64,000 nt of DNA from Planotetraspora thailandica (GCF_016863335.1 NZ_BOOR01000031.1:124001-188000); one strand, 5' to 3'; counted from the stretch's first letter, positions 52,009 through 61,188 are shown. Notes: generated by a model from the sequence alone, not told the origin. Numbers and translations are program-made.

Positions 52009-53064
52009 ATGCGTGCCACGCTCTACATGTCCGCCGGCAACGTCGTCGTCGACGACGTGCCCGATGCCTCCTTATCCGAGCCGACCGACGCCGTGGTCCG
52101 GGTTCTGCGTGCCGCCGTCTGCGGTTCGGACCTGTGGTCCTACCGCGGCGTCATCACCCGTGCCGAGCGATCCCGGATGGGACACGAATTCATCGGCATC
52201 GTGGTGGAGGTCGGCGCCGACGTCCGCACCTTCCGCCCCGGCGATCTGGTCGTCGCGCCTTTCAAGTGGTCCGACAACACCTGCCCGGCCTGCCTGGACG
52301 GAGTTCAGACCTCATGCGTGAACGGCGGCACGTTCGGCGCGCCGGGCACCGACGGCGGCCAGGGGGAGGCGGTGCGGGTTCCGTGGGCCGACGGAACCCT
52401 CGTGGCGGTGCCCGGAGGCCTGGGCGGTGTCGATGACTCGCTGTATCCCGCGCTCCTGGCCGCCTCGGATGTCATGGGCACCGGCCTGCATGCAGCCGTC
52501 ATCGCGGGTGTCACCGAGGGTTCGACGGTGGCCGTCATCGGTGACGGCGCCGTCGGGCTGTGCGCCGTGCTCGCCGCGAAGGCCGTCCTCGGAGCCGACC
52601 GGATCTTCCTGATGAGCCGGCACGCGGACCGCGCCGCCATCGGCAAGTCCTTCGGAGCGACGGATGTCATCGCCGAGCGAGGCGATGAGGGGATCGCGGC
52701 GGTGCGCGAGCAGACCGGCGGCCTCGGGGCGCGGCATGTGATCGAGGCGGTCGGCACCCCGGAATCCTGGGCCATGGCGATCGGCATGGCCAGGGACGGC
52801 GGCTCGATCGGCGCGGTCGGCGTGCCGCACACGGCACCCACGTTGCCGCTTTTCCAGCCGCTCGTCCGCAATCTGAGCCTGAACCTCGCGCTCGCTCCCG
52901 TACGCCGCCATCTCCCCGACCTGATCTCACGGATCACGGCAGGAACCCTCGACCCCGGCCCGGTGTTCGACAGCGTTCTCCCCCTGGAGGACGTCGCACA
53001 GGGCTATGCCGCGATGGCCTCCAGAGAATCGATCAAGACCATGGTCACCGTGGGCTCTGCGTGA
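52009..53064 (+). CDS. Zinc-dependent medium-chain alcohol dehydrogenase
   Basis: A 351-residue MDR family enzyme. Catalytic zinc ligands are Cys in AAVCGSDLWSYRG and His-Glu in RMGHEFIGIVVEVG. The structural-zinc loop is present but reduced (CPACLDGVQTSC). NAD(P) binds at VAVIGDGAVGLCAVLAAK, and ARHVIEAVGTPESWAMAI follows. It lies 27 bp after the KPR-amidase fusion and is probably co-transcribed. The substrate is an alcohol or hydroxy compound, unknown. Confidence 0.9.
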   Translation: MRATLYMSAGNVVVDDVPDASLSEPTDAVVRVLRAAVCGSDLWSYRGVITRAERSRMGHEFIGIVVEVGADVRTFRPGDLVVAPFKWSDNTCPACLDGVQTSCVNGGTFGAPGTDGGQGEAVRVPWADGTLVAVPGGLGGVDDSLYPALLAASDVMGTGLHAAVIAGVTEGSTVAVIGDGAVGLCAVLAAKAVLGADRIFLMSRHADRAAIGKSFGATDVIAERGDEGIAAVREQTGGLGARHVIEAVGTPESWAMAIGMARDGGSIGAVGVPHTAPTLPLFQPLVRNLSLNLALAPVRRHLPDLISRITAGTLDPGPVFDSVLPLEDVAQGYAAMASRESIKTMVTVGSA

Positions 53065-53142
53065 CGGGCATCTGATCAAGGTTGTTGCTTCTGGTAGGAG
53101 GCCCGTTCGTCAGAGCGGTCGCGCGGGGAGACAATCCGGGGC

Positions 53143-53802
53143 GTGGATTCCAGTGAGCAGGTTGGGAGAGCGGTCAAGCAATTGGCTGCGCAGGTGTACT
53201 CGGGCTTGCACGGGAGTGGCCTTCGGGTCGAGCCGGTGGTCGAGCTTGCCTGCCTGATGGAGGAATACGGCTTGAGCGGCTCTGCCGTACGAGAGATCTT
53301 GGAACGCCGGACGGCGGAGCTGGGTCCTGCGGATGTCGTCCGGCTCGGGCGGGAACTGCTTGAGCTGATGGACTTCGAGCCGGGCTTCGACCTGGAGCCG
53401 GGCTGGTGGGCCACTCTCGAGACGGCAGCGAAGGTAGTCGAAGGCGACCTCCGCGCCTCAGGAATTGAAGGTGCGCTGGGGATCACGATGCCGGACTGGG
53501 ATGACAGTGGATGCGCACGGGTGGAGTTCCGCGGCGCTTGTGGTTCACCTCCCATCTGGCCGAGCAGCGGCAAGGACATCGGAGTTGCGTTGGCGGAAGT
53601 CGCTGACGCGACTCAGGACGAAGTCATGGAAGTCACCTGGATGGTGTGGCCCACCTGTCCCGAGCATCGGCTTGGCTTACATGCCGATCTGGTGGAGGGA
53701 ACCGCTGTTTGGCAGTGTGCGGGCGGCGGCACCCACGTGGCCGCCAGGATCGGCGAACTCGGCGGGAGCTCTCGCCGAAGGGACGTTCGCCCATCAACGT
53801 GA
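53143..53802 (+). CDS. Hypothetical protein
   Basis: A 219-residue acidic protein, start GTG 53143. The N-terminal half is helical (VGRAVKQLAAQVYSGL ... LSGSAVREILERRTAELGPADVVRLGRELLELMDFEPGFDLEPGWWATLE), the C-terminal half beta-rich with four cysteines, three in MVWPTCPEHRLG, VWQCAGG and FRGACGSPP. No domain recognised. It lies 78 bp after the dehydrogenase and does not obviously belong to its operon. Confidence 0.65.
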   Translation: MDSSEQVGRAVKQLAAQVYSGLHGSGLRVEPVVELACLMEEYGLSGSAVREILERRTAELGPADVVRLGRELLELMDFEPGFDLEPGWWATLETAAKVVEGDLRASGIEGALGITMPDWDDSGCARVEFRGACGSPPIWPSSGKDIGVALAEVADATQDEVMEVTWMVWPTCPEHRLGLHADLVEGTAVWQCAGGGTHVAARIGELGGSSRRRDVRPST

Positions 53803-53940
53803 GGCGTGGACGGCTCGATCACAGAGAGGCGCGCGCCTCTCTGTCCCGGCCTGTGTTCATGGAGCGGGTGACGTGACCCCCGCGACGCACGGCACGCACT
53901 GGTGAGAAGATGAGCGGCATGACGATCACCAGAAAGGTCG

Positions 53941-54303
53941 ATGCCGCGTAGACGGCCTGGCCGCGTCCGCGCTGGGCTTCCACGCCGGCGCCAGACGCAG
54001 GACCACCTCACGGTTATTCCTGGCCTGTCCTCCGCAGCCCTCGCCGAGGTTAGACGGATCGAGCGTCAGAAGAAGTACTTGTGGTCGGGCTCGATAGGGT
54101 CGTCCTTTGTTCGCTGGCGAAGCTTCGTCCACCAACCGAATCGACGTTTGTGGGACGACAAGAACGCCGGTTGCACGGAATGGGCCTGTTGCGGCGACCC
54201 ATGGCAAGCCCGTGGGGACCTCGAAGCAGTGACGCTGGCCATGTCCCCACGGCGGGCACTCGAACTCCGAAACCTGGTCGAAGCCCTAGACGAACGCTAC
54301 TGA
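53941..54303 (+). CDS. Small conserved-looking protein, start uncertain
   Basis: Up to 120 residues. The last part, NAGCTEWACCGDPWQARGDLEAVTLAMSPRRALELRNLVEALDERY, looks like the conserved C-terminus of a small actinobacterial hypothetical family; the arginine-rich first 20 residues do not. The gene may be 5'-truncated or begin at an internal codon. The next 294 bp (54304-54597) hold no recognisable feature. Confidence 0.45.
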   Translation: MPRRRPGRVRAGLPRRRQTQDHLTVIPGLSSAALAEVRRIERQKKYLWSGSIGSSFVRWRSFVHQPNRRLWDDKNAGCTEWACCGDPWQARGDLEAVTLAMSPRRALELRNLVEALDERY

Positions 54304-54597
54304 TGGCGGTTCCGACGCCGGCTCTCGGTACTCGCAGCGCACAACCAGCTTGGAAGACTTCGGGCAACCTGCTGATGCGCAGGTCAGTGGGCCTATGACA
54401 CTGACCCCGAACCCCGCGAGTCCCCCTCCATGACCGTCCTGTCTGGCACGCCTGTGGCTTGCGCGCGAACGTCGTGTGCGCGGTCACGTCCAGCGGGGTG
54501 GTGTATGAGTCGACCTCCGCGTGATCCGTTTCTGCAGGTTAAGCGGTGAGTGTTTCCGGTAGCTGTTGCTGGGAGATCCCCGGCGGCAGTGCCCCCG

Positions 54598-56850
54598 TCA
54601 TGTCGTCGGGCTGACGGAGAAGTTGTTGCGGAAGACGTTGTCGGGGTCGTAGACGCCTTTCACCCGCCGCAGCCGCTCCAGGGTGGCCGGCGGGAACGCC
54701 TTGGTCAGTGCGGTGGCGTGGTCATGGGTCTCGAAGCTGAGGTAGAGGCCGGTCGCAGGGATCTTCGCCCATTCCCGGTCCGTCTGCTCCTCGTGGCCGC
54801 GGTGGACCACGATGCTGAGGGAGAGATTCTGGGTGCGGTGGGCGTAGGCGGTGGCGTCGGCCGGCAGGTCGTTGACGGCTCCGCCCACGGCGCGGATCTG
54901 GAAGTAGCTGGTGTCCCTGCGGTCGAACAGGCCCGTCACCAGGGCGGCGGTGTCGGCGTCGAGGTGGTCCACCAGCGCGGTGCGGCTGTGCATCAGGGAC
55001 TGGCCGTCGTGCTGGCCGGGGTCATGGGCCATGACCGCCGCGTACGGGACGAGTTGCGCGCTCTGCTGCAGGACCGGGGCGATGGGCAGGAAGCGCTCCA
55101 GCGCATGCACCGCCCGCTCGGTGTCGTCGCCGGCCCAGACGGCGTAGGTCTGGGCGACTGGGCGCCCACTCTGCTGGACGACAGTGAGGAACGCGGTCAG
55201 CTCGCGGGGGCTGTCCTCCATCACCTTGCCCCACATCTGGAGGAAGCCCGTGGTGTCGGTGGCATCGTGCAGGATCTGCGCGAAGACGACGTCGCCGAGT
55301 TCGGTAGCCTCGATGTCGAACGAGGTGACGATGCCCATGTTGGCGCCGGCGCCGCGCAGGGCCCAGAACAGGTCGGGGTGCTGCTCGGCATCCGCACGCA
55401 CCAGTGAGCCGTCCGCCAGGACGACGTCCGCGCCCTTGAGGTGGTCGATGGTGAGGCCGTAGGAGCGGCCGAGGAAACCCTGGCCGCCGGTGGTGGCCAG
55501 TCCGCCGACACCCACTCCGCCGGCGTCGCCGGAACTGATCGCGAGACCGTGCGGGGCAAGCGCGGCGGCCACCTCGGCCCAGCGGGCGCCGGGGCCGACG
55601 CGCACCAGGCGCCGCTCACGGTCGATGAGCTCGATGCCGTTGAGGGCGCCGAGGTCGAGGACGATGCCTCCGTCGTTGGTGGAGCGGCTGCTGATGCCGT
55701 GTCCGCCGCTGCGGACCGCCATCGGCACGTCCTGGGTGCGGGCGTAGCGCAGCGCCTCGGAGACCTCCTGGGGTGTGGTGGGGCGCAGGACCAGTCCGGG
55801 CGAGCCGGACCACAGGTACGTGGAGCGGACCTTGTGGTATTCGCGGTCTCCCGGCTCCACGGCCCGGTCGGCCAAGTTCGCGGGCAGGCCGTCGTAGTCG
55901 ATGCCGTCGCGGCGCTGGGCCAGGGCGGCGGCCGAGCGGACGCTGCCGGTGGGTGTGCTGGCTGACCTGCGTTCGGCGGCGGCTTGCGCGCGCAGGGCCG
56001 GAGCCACCTCTTCGGCGAAGGTCTGGAGCGTCACGGGGTCGTCGGAGACGAGGATGAAGGTGCTGATGCCGTCCTCCAGGACGAACGGGAGGAGCTGTTC
56101 CACCCACTGCCCGGTCGGGCCCTGGAAGAGGCCGGACGATGTGCCGAAGGCTCCCTGGATGTTGAGCAGACGGCGGATCTCGTGCGGGTCGCGGCCGTGC
56201 CGCGCGGCCGACTCGTCGATGATCTCGTTGCCCTCACGCAGGGTCGGCGAGGACAGATAGCCCAGGCTGGGCAGCCACCCGTCCGCCTTCTCGCCGATCA
56301 GCCGCAGCATACGGGGCTTGTAGGCGCCCAGCCAGATCGGCACGTCATGGGCCGGTGCCGGGCCGCGCTTGGCGCCCTTGACCTTGTAGTACGCGCCGTC
56401 AACGTCTAGGGCGCCGCGCTCGTCAGCCGCCCAGATGCCGCGGATGATGTCGATGGCCTCACTCAGTGCCTGGACGCTCTCGCCCGGCGTCAGTTTCCGC
56501 CCGCCCATCGCGGCGATGGCGTCCCAGAAACCGCCGGCACCCAGACCGAGGTCGATCCGGCCGCCCGACAGCAGGTCGAGGCTGGTCACGGAGCGGGCCA
56601 AAACCGCGGGCTGACGCAGCGGCAGGTTGGTGACGTTCCCGGACAGGTGGACGCGCTCGGTGCGGGCGGCGGCCCAGCTGATCAGCGTCCACGTGTCGAG
56701 GAAGGCCGGCTGGTAGGGGTGGTCCTGGAAGGTCACCAGGTCCAGGCCCACCTGTTCGGAGTGCACCGCCAGGTCCACCACGCGCTGGGGGTCCTGGTTC
56801 TGCGGGGTGAGGAATGAGCCGAAGCGTAGGTCGTGACCGTAGTCGGTCAT
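54598..56850 (-). CDS. LLM flavin oxidoreductase fused to FAD-linked oxidase (second copy)
   Basis: A 750-residue paralogue of the protein at 17919. The luciferase-like domain (DLVTFQDHPYQPAFLDTW, IDLGLGAGGFWDAIAAMGGRKL, VPIWLGAYKPRMLRLIGEKADGWLP) is followed by a PCMH FAD domain with VRSGGHGISSRSTNDGG (histidyl-FAD site). SSGDAGGVGVGGLATTGGQGFLGRSYGLTIDHL and a BBE end, YDPDNVFRNNF, follow. As in the other copy, no cysteine occupies the second flavin-attachment position. The start is ATG 56850; a longer upstream frame has no similarity. An alpha/beta hydrolase gene lies upstream in the same direction across a terminator, with a MarR gene divergent beyond it. Confidence 0.9.
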   Translation of the reverse strand: MTDYGHDLRFGSFLTPQNQDPQRVVDLAVHSEQVGLDLVTFQDHPYQPAFLDTWTLISWAAARTERVHLSGNVTNLPLRQPAVLARSVTSLDLLSGGRIDLGLGAGGFWDAIAAMGGRKLTPGESVQALSEAIDIIRGIWAADERGALDVDGAYYKVKGAKRGPAPAHDVPIWLGAYKPRMLRLIGEKADGWLPSLGYLSSPTLREGNEIIDESAARHGRDPHEIRRLLNIQGAFGTSSGLFQGPTGQWVEQLLPFVLEDGISTFILVSDDPVTLQTFAEEVAPALRAQAAAERRSASTPTGSVRSAAALAQRRDGIDYDGLPANLADRAVEPGDREYHKVRSTYLWSGSPGLVLRPTTPQEVSEALRYARTQDVPMAVRSGGHGISSRSTNDGGIVLDLGALNGIELIDRERRLVRVGPGARWAEVAAALAPHGLAISSGDAGGVGVGGLATTGGQGFLGRSYGLTIDHLKGADVVLADGSLVRADAEQHPDLFWALRGAGANMGIVTSFDIEATELGDVVFAQILHDATDTTGFLQMWGKVMEDSPRELTAFLTVVQQSGRPVAQTYAVWAGDDTERAVHALERFLPIAPVLQQSAQLVPYAAVMAHDPGQHDGQSLMHSRTALVDHLDADTAALVTGLFDRRDTSYFQIRAVGGAVNDLPADATAYAHRTQNLSLSIVVHRGHEEQTDREWAKIPATGLYLSFETHDHATALTKAFPPATLERLRRVKGVYDPDNVFRNNFSVSPTT

Positions 56851-57271
56851 GGTGACCGCCCTCCTGTCGTGATGTTTGATCGTGGAAGCCAGCAGATCGT
56901 CGAACGTGTGCGTCGAGCGGCGAGGTCCGAAATGGACACTCCATAACCGAACAGGATCTGCAGATCGATCGCGGCCGCCGTTGGCCGGCCTTGACCGCCA
57001 CACCCTGACCGGCCGACGCGGTCGCGCCGGGGATCCGCTCTCGCGCAGGGTGTTGAACGCCCGCGACGTACCACCGCCGAGCACGTGGACCCCCGCGATC
57101 TCCCGCGCCGCGGGGCCGGAGACGTTCTGCGCCACGACGTCGACGGGTTCGCGATCGTCAGAGGTTCTTCTGCTTCGACGGGCCGGTCACACCCACTGGC
57201 CGTGAAGTCCCGCTCCCTCGCGAGAGACAGCCGGTGCTGTCTCCCGCGAGGGTGGTCGTCTCGGGCGGGGG
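56851..57271. other. 420-bp region upstream of the second fusion gene
   Basis: No intact gene. It contains the terminator of the hydrolase gene (57215-57252) and should hold the fusion gene's promoter. A minus-strand stretch around 57015-57160 reads VAQNVSGPAAREIAGVHVLGGG and might be a protein remnant, but it resembles no family I can name. Confidence 0.35.
57215..57252 (-). terminator. Long hairpin after the alpha/beta hydrolase gene
   Basis: A 17-bp stem (57215-57231 with 57236-57252, one mismatch, loop CGGT) begins 20 bp past the stop codon on the minus strand. There is no U-tract. Confidence 0.8.
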
Positions 57272-58171
57272 TCAGCCGATGTGCTTGCGCACGAAGGCGC
57301 CGATGCGCTCGATCGAGTCCGCGGCCTCGGGCGCGAAGCCCGCGAACAGCTGCAAGAGGTGCGCACCACCCTCGATGACGAACAGTTCCGACGAGTTTCC
57401 GGCCGCGAGGGCCTTCTCGTGGAACCGGCGCGAGTCATCGATCATGACCTCTTCGGTGCCCACCTCGATGTGGATCGGCGAGAGCCCGGACAGGTCGCCG
57501 AACAGCGGGGACACCAGGGGGTCACGCGGATCGTGGTCGCCGAGGTACCCGGCGGCGAACGCCTGGAGCATGGCGGCCGAGACGAACGGGTCGCGGTCCG
57601 CGAGTTCGGTGAAGGACGGCGCCGACACGGTCATATCGGTCCACGGCGAAATCGGCACCGCGGCCGCGGGCAGGGCGATACCTTCCTGCTTCAGCTTCAG
57701 CAGCAGCGCCAGCGTCAGGCCACCGCCGGCCGAGTCGCCGCCCACCGCGATCCGGTCCGGGCCCACCGTGGCGAGCAGCGACTTGTACGCGGCCAGCGCC
57801 GAGTCGAGCGCGGCCGGGAACGGATTCTCCGGGGCGCGCGGGTAGTCCAGCAGGTGGACCACGGCGCCGGCCGCGGTGGCCAGCCTGGCCCCCACGCCAC
57901 GGTAGATGTAGGGTTCGCCGGCGTTGTAGCCGCCGCCGTAGAAGTACAGCAGCACCCGATCGGCCTGCGACGCCGGAGTCGTCACCGTCAGGCCCGGGAA
58001 GCCCGGCGCCTCCGTGACCACGGCCTCGTCGGGAACCGGGAACTGCTCGCTCCACAACCGGCCGGCTTCGCGGAAGCGCTCGAGCTCGGGCCGCTCGTCG
58101 ACGGGCAGGTAATCACCCACGGTGGTCAGCAGGTGGTGCACCTTGGCGAGCTCGTCACTCAGTTTCTTCAT
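57272..58171 (-). CDS. Alpha/beta hydrolase, HSL-like carboxylesterase
   Basis: A 299-residue hydrolase of the hormone-sensitive-lipase group. The oxyanion motif is a variant, LLYFYGGGYNAGEPY (YGGG instead of HGGG). The nucleophile elbow is VGGDSAGGGLTLALL, the acid lies in EVGTEEVMIDDS and the histidine in IEGGAHLLQLF. It is divergent from a MarR gene with a palindrome between them (58262-58276), so substrate-responsive repression is likely. Confidence 0.88.
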   Translation of the reverse strand: MKKLSDELAKVHHLLTTVGDYLPVDERPELERFREAGRLWSEQFPVPDEAVVTEAPGFPGLTVTTPASQADRVLLYFYGGGYNAGEPYIYRGVGARLATAAGAVVHLLDYPRAPENPFPAALDSALAAYKSLLATVGPDRIAVGGDSAGGGLTLALLLKLKQEGIALPAAAVPISPWTDMTVSAPSFTELADRDPFVSAAMLQAFAAGYLGDHDPRDPLVSPLFGDLSGLSPIHIEVGTEEVMIDDSRRFHEKALAAGNSSELFVIEGGAHLLQLFAGFAPEAADSIERIGAFVRKHIG

Positions 58172-58261
58172 GCTTCCTCTTTCAGTAGCAGCTTCGTGGT
58201 CGCCGAGCCGATCGTGGGCGTCAGGCGCCCCCTCGACAGGTAACGAAGCCTGGGTAAGTCA

Positions 58262-58276
58262 TTTGCGTAGGGCAAA
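58262..58276. promoter_or_regulatory. MarR-type operator TTTGC-N5-GCAAA
   Basis: A perfect 5-bp inverted repeat with a 5-bp spacer between the divergent hydrolase and MarR genes, about 90 bp from the hydrolase start. The size fits a MarR dimer site. Confidence 0.6.
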
Positions 58277-58297
58277 CCATTTATAGCACACAAGCGA

Positions 58298-58335
58298 CTG
58301 ATGGTATGCGCGGCATAGGCGGTACACTCGATCTA
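58298..58335 (+). promoter_or_regulatory. Promoter of the MarR gene, probable leaderless start
   Basis: A -10 TACACT at 58323-58328 lies 6 bp before the ATG at 58335; a weak -35 CTGATG is at 58298-58303. The predicted transcription start coincides with the A of the start codon and no Shine-Dalgarno is seen. Confidence 0.55.
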
Positions 58336-58829
58336 TGGCCTCGCTCCCAGTCGTCAACCAGCCCCCCCACCAGTGCGGCGCCCTGCTCGACCACCTCTCC
58401 CGCCGGGTGCGGACGCGGTCCGAGACGGTGCTGGCGCCACTGGGCCTGCGGCCGCGCCACCTGCTCACGCTCACCGTCCTGCGCGACCACGGGAGCAGCA
58501 CCCAGCAAGCCCTCGCGGCCACGCTGGGCATCGACAGCACCAACCTCGTCGGCCTGCTCAACGACCTCGAAGCCGACAATCTGATCGAACGCCGCCGTTC
58601 GCCGGAGGACCGCCGCCGGCACGTCGTGGACCTCACGGACGTCGGCGCGAAGAAGCTGGCCAAGGCGGAGTTGGCCATGGCCGCGGTCGAGGACGAGGCG
58701 CTCGCCGCGCTCACCCTCGAGCAGCGCGAACAGCTCTACAGCCTTCTCCAGCAGGCCACGGCGACCACGGACATCGCCGCCTGCGTCGGCGCGGAGGACG
58801 AATCGGTACCGCCCGTCATGTACCGCTGA
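58335..58829 (+). CDS. MarR family transcriptional regulator
   Basis: A 164-residue winged-helix regulator. The DNA-binding core is PRHLLTLTVLRDHGSSTQQALAATLGIDSTNLVGLLNDLEADNLIERRRSPEDRRRHVVDLTDVG, and long dimerisation helices stand at both ends. Cys12 in HQCGALLDHL and a C-terminal cysteine (IAACVG) could serve redox sensing, as in OhrR-type proteins, but this is speculative. It probably represses the divergent hydrolase and perhaps the LLM/FAD fusion beyond it. Confidence 0.92.
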   Translation: MASLPVVNQPPHQCGALLDHLSRRVRTRSETVLAPLGLRPRHLLTLTVLRDHGSSTQQALAATLGIDSTNLVGLLNDLEADNLIERRRSPEDRRRHVVDLTDVGAKKLAKAELAMAAVEDEALAALTLEQREQLYSLLQQATATTDIAACVGAEDESVPPVMYR

Positions 58830-58898
58830 CGCGGTTCGGCGGCCGGACCCGCCGAACCGCACAAAAACGCGCCACCAGCCGATCCACCGCGAGGATCC

Positions 58899-59290
58899 AT
58901 GACCGATACCGTGAGCAGGCCTGTTCCGGTTCCGATGCGGCCTGCGTGGCAGGGACCCAAGGGCAGGCAGGTCCTGAAGATCGCCCGGACCACGGTCACA
59001 AGACGATCGGCGTGCTTCACCTCACGACGTCATGCGCGTTTTCCTGATCGGCGGAGCCACGGCGTTGCTGATGCGCGCCGAGCCGGCCCGGCCCGGGCTG
59101 CAGTTCTTCTCCCCCGAGCAGTACGACCAGCTGTTCACCACGCACGGCACGATCACGCTGCTGCTCCACGCCACCGGCGAACCTGTTCGGGTTCGCCAAC
59201 TTCATCGTGCCGCTGCAGATCGGGTCACCGGACGTCGCGTTCCCGCGGCTCAGCGCGTTCTCGAACTGGCTTGCGCGTGTCGACCTTCCG
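58899..59290 (+). pseudogene. ctaD: Cytochrome c oxidase subunit I (ctaD) fragment with frameshifts
   Basis: Starting at ATG 58899, three frames together spell the CtaD N-terminus. KIARTT is followed after a 2-base loss by [15 protein letters not shown]. After a further 1-base loss (near 59042) comes [22 protein letters not shown], then [23 protein letters not shown]. After a third shift (about 59175) comes [14 protein letters not shown], then [16 protein letters not shown]. The reading then dissolves. Only the first roughly 110 of about 560 residues remain. It is a dead duplicate fragment of the haem-copper oxidase gene. Confidence 0.88.
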
Positions 59291-59381
59291 ACTGCCGACC
59301 GCATAGCAGCGGGTGGAGGAAGGCGCCGCCTGACACAAGCCTCAGGCGGCCCACTCCACACCGAGAACGATGCCTGTCGCT

Positions 59382-59411
59382 CCTGTCGTCAAACGGTCGT
59401 TTGACGACAGG
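59382..59411. repeat. 30-bp palindrome upstream of the serine recombinase
   Basis: Arms of 14 bp (CCTGTCGTCAAACG and its complement) around a GT centre. The arm core TTTGACGACAG recurs at 59498-59508, GATGACAG at 59488, and CCTGTCG at 59373. This clustered arrangement 37-170 bp before a recombinase gene looks like a resolution/crossover (res-type) site. Confidence 0.7.
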
Positions 59412-59544
59412 CAGGTGGCGCGTCCAATGAACCCGTGCAGTCCGGGGGTTCACGGCGGAGCGAATCCAATCAGATCCGATGGCGATTGATGACAGGGTTT
59501 GACGACAGATAAGGTCCGATCCTCCGTACGGAAGGGGCCCCTCG

Positions 59545-60292
59545 GTGGCGAACCTGGTCTACAAGCGGGTCTCGACCGACCAGCGGTCCACCGCCCGGCA
59601 GAGCCTCGTCCTGGACGAAGCCGGAATCGAGGACCCGGACGTCTTCGAGGAGGACGGCGGCACCTCCAGCCGCCTCCACCCTCCCCAGCGCCCGAAGTTC
59701 CGCGCGCTCCCCGACTACGCGCGGCCGGGCGACACCGTCCACATCTCCGAGATGTTCCGCCTCGTCCGCGGCACCGGCCACATCCTCGACGTGCTCGACG
59801 TCCTGCACCGCGACCGCCTCGCGCTGCGCATCCACGACGGCGCGTTCTCCGCCATGGACCTCACCGCCCGCCACCCCCGCACCGGAGAACTGCTGTCCAC
59901 CGTGAAGTTCATGGTGCAGACCCTCGCCGCCGCCGGCGAACTCCAACGCGACCTCCAGCGCGAGCTGACCTACGACGGGCTGCGCGCCGCCGAGGCCAAG
60001 GGCAGCAAAGGCGGCCGCCGCCCCGCCGTCCCGGCCGACCAGACCGGCGACGTGCGCACCGCATACCTGGAAAGCCGCCCTGCACGACGCCGAGCGCGCC
60101 GCGCTCGACCAAGGGGTGACCGTACGACGCGGCCAGGGGTACACCCTGCGCGTCACCGCCGCCCCAGCCGTGCACCGCCAACTCCTCGACCGCTGCCAGC
60201 CCCTCGACGGCCGCCAAGGCGTCCCGGTCATCCCGGCCCAACGCAAGGCCCGCCGCGAGTACGAGAACCGGGTCAGCACACTCACGCCCTGA
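59545..60292 (+). pseudogene. Serine recombinase (resolvase/invertase), truncated or frameshifted
   Basis: The first 172 residues from GTG 59545 are an intact serine-recombinase catalytic domain: NLVYKRVSTDQRSTARQSLVLDEAG with the nucleophilic serine in RVSTDQ, DTVHISEMFRLVRGTGHILDVLDVL, and TGELLSTVKFMVQTLAAAGELQRDLQRELTYDGLRAA. After TAYLES (about 60065) the frame becomes arginine-rich nonsense where the family has its small helix-turn-helix. In another frame from about 60071 to the stop at 60290-60292 a sensible sequence resumes (AALHDAERAALDQGVTVRRGQGYTLRV ... KARREYENRVSTLTP), probably the displaced C-terminus. An internal deletion has thus removed the DNA-binding part. Confidence 0.8.
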
Positions 60293-60362
60293 CCGTGATC
60301 GTTCTCAGCGCCAACCGCTGTACCGATGTTCCCCGAGGCCGGTCCTGTACTGGATGTTCCGC

Positions 60363-60386
60363 AAACGCGACTGGATCTGACCCCGG
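60363..60386. repeat. 24-bp direct repeat, copy 1
   Basis: Sequence beginning AAACGCGACTGGATC, identical over 24 bp to the copy at 61189-61212, in the same orientation and 826 bp away. The pair flanks the hypothetical gene at 60428-60967. Confidence 0.9.
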
Positions 60387-60427
60387 GCCCGAACGGCTCC
60401 GCGGGGACGCGAACGAGGTGATCGGTT

Positions 60428-60967
60428 TCAGCGGTGGGTGGTCGGGATCGGCGCGGTGAGAGCCGGAGGCCACATGAAGACGAGCTCCTCGCCGACGGTG
60501 AGCCCGCTCCAGACGTTGGCCAGTGTTTTCAAGGTTTCCGCCGTCGCGGTGATGGTGGCTTCGTCGTAAGGGAAGGTGCGCGCTTCCACGATCCCCCATA
60601 CCTCACGCACCTTGGTGAACAAGGGCCTGGTCAGGGCGCCGTTGGCGGCCTCGTGCAGGACACCGCTGAGCGCTTCGGCGGTGGTGATCGAGCGGGCGTT
60701 GGCCTTGATGATGCGAGCGCTGCGGGCCGCCGAGTCATGCCGTGGCGAACCCGTGAGCACCTGCATCGAGGTGAAGACGGCTCCGGCGGCGATGCAGCCG
60801 AAGACTCCCGCGCCCAACCGGAGCTCACGTTCGGTCACGGCATGGGCAAGGTCGTGAGGCACGCGGAATTTCCGGTCGTAGGAGCGCATCTCCAAGGTCA
60901 CGCCGTCGCGTCGGTACACGACGACGCGGCAGCGATCCCCCTCGGCCGGCGTGAACACAAGTCGCAT
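60428..60967 (-). CDS. Conserved hypothetical protein between direct repeats
   Basis: A 179-residue protein, start ATG 60967. It begins MRLVFTPAEGDRCRVVVYRRDGVTLEMRSYDRKFRVPHDLAHAVTERELRLGAGVFGCIAAGAVF, a pattern I associate with a conserved actinobacterial family of unknown role; DLAHAVTERE might be part of a metal-binding helix. The frame is intact. It is enclosed by a perfect 24-bp direct repeat, next to a broken recombinase. Confidence 0.75.
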   Translation of the reverse strand: MRLVFTPAEGDRCRVVVYRRDGVTLEMRSYDRKFRVPHDLAHAVTERELRLGAGVFGCIAAGAVFTSMQVLTGSPRHDSAARSARIIKANARSITTAEALSGVLHEAANGALTRPLFTKVREVWGIVEARTFPYDEATITATAETLKTLANVWSGLTVGEELVFMWPPALTAPIPTTHR

Positions 60968-61188
60968 GTCTTCATGATGCGAATGACCGCCCCCAGAGGG
61001 CCATCGGTTTTCCCCGCGCGGGGAAGTGCGGTGCCGCCCGGTCTGCGCGGTTGCCCGGGGCGCGATGCCGCCCGTCCTTGGGGTCCAGCTCAGCCGGACG
61101 CTCGCGTAGGCGGTCATGGCGTCGCGCATGTATTCGACCACGCCTTCGGCGACCTGCTCGGCAACATCCGCGAGGCGCACCTGACGAT

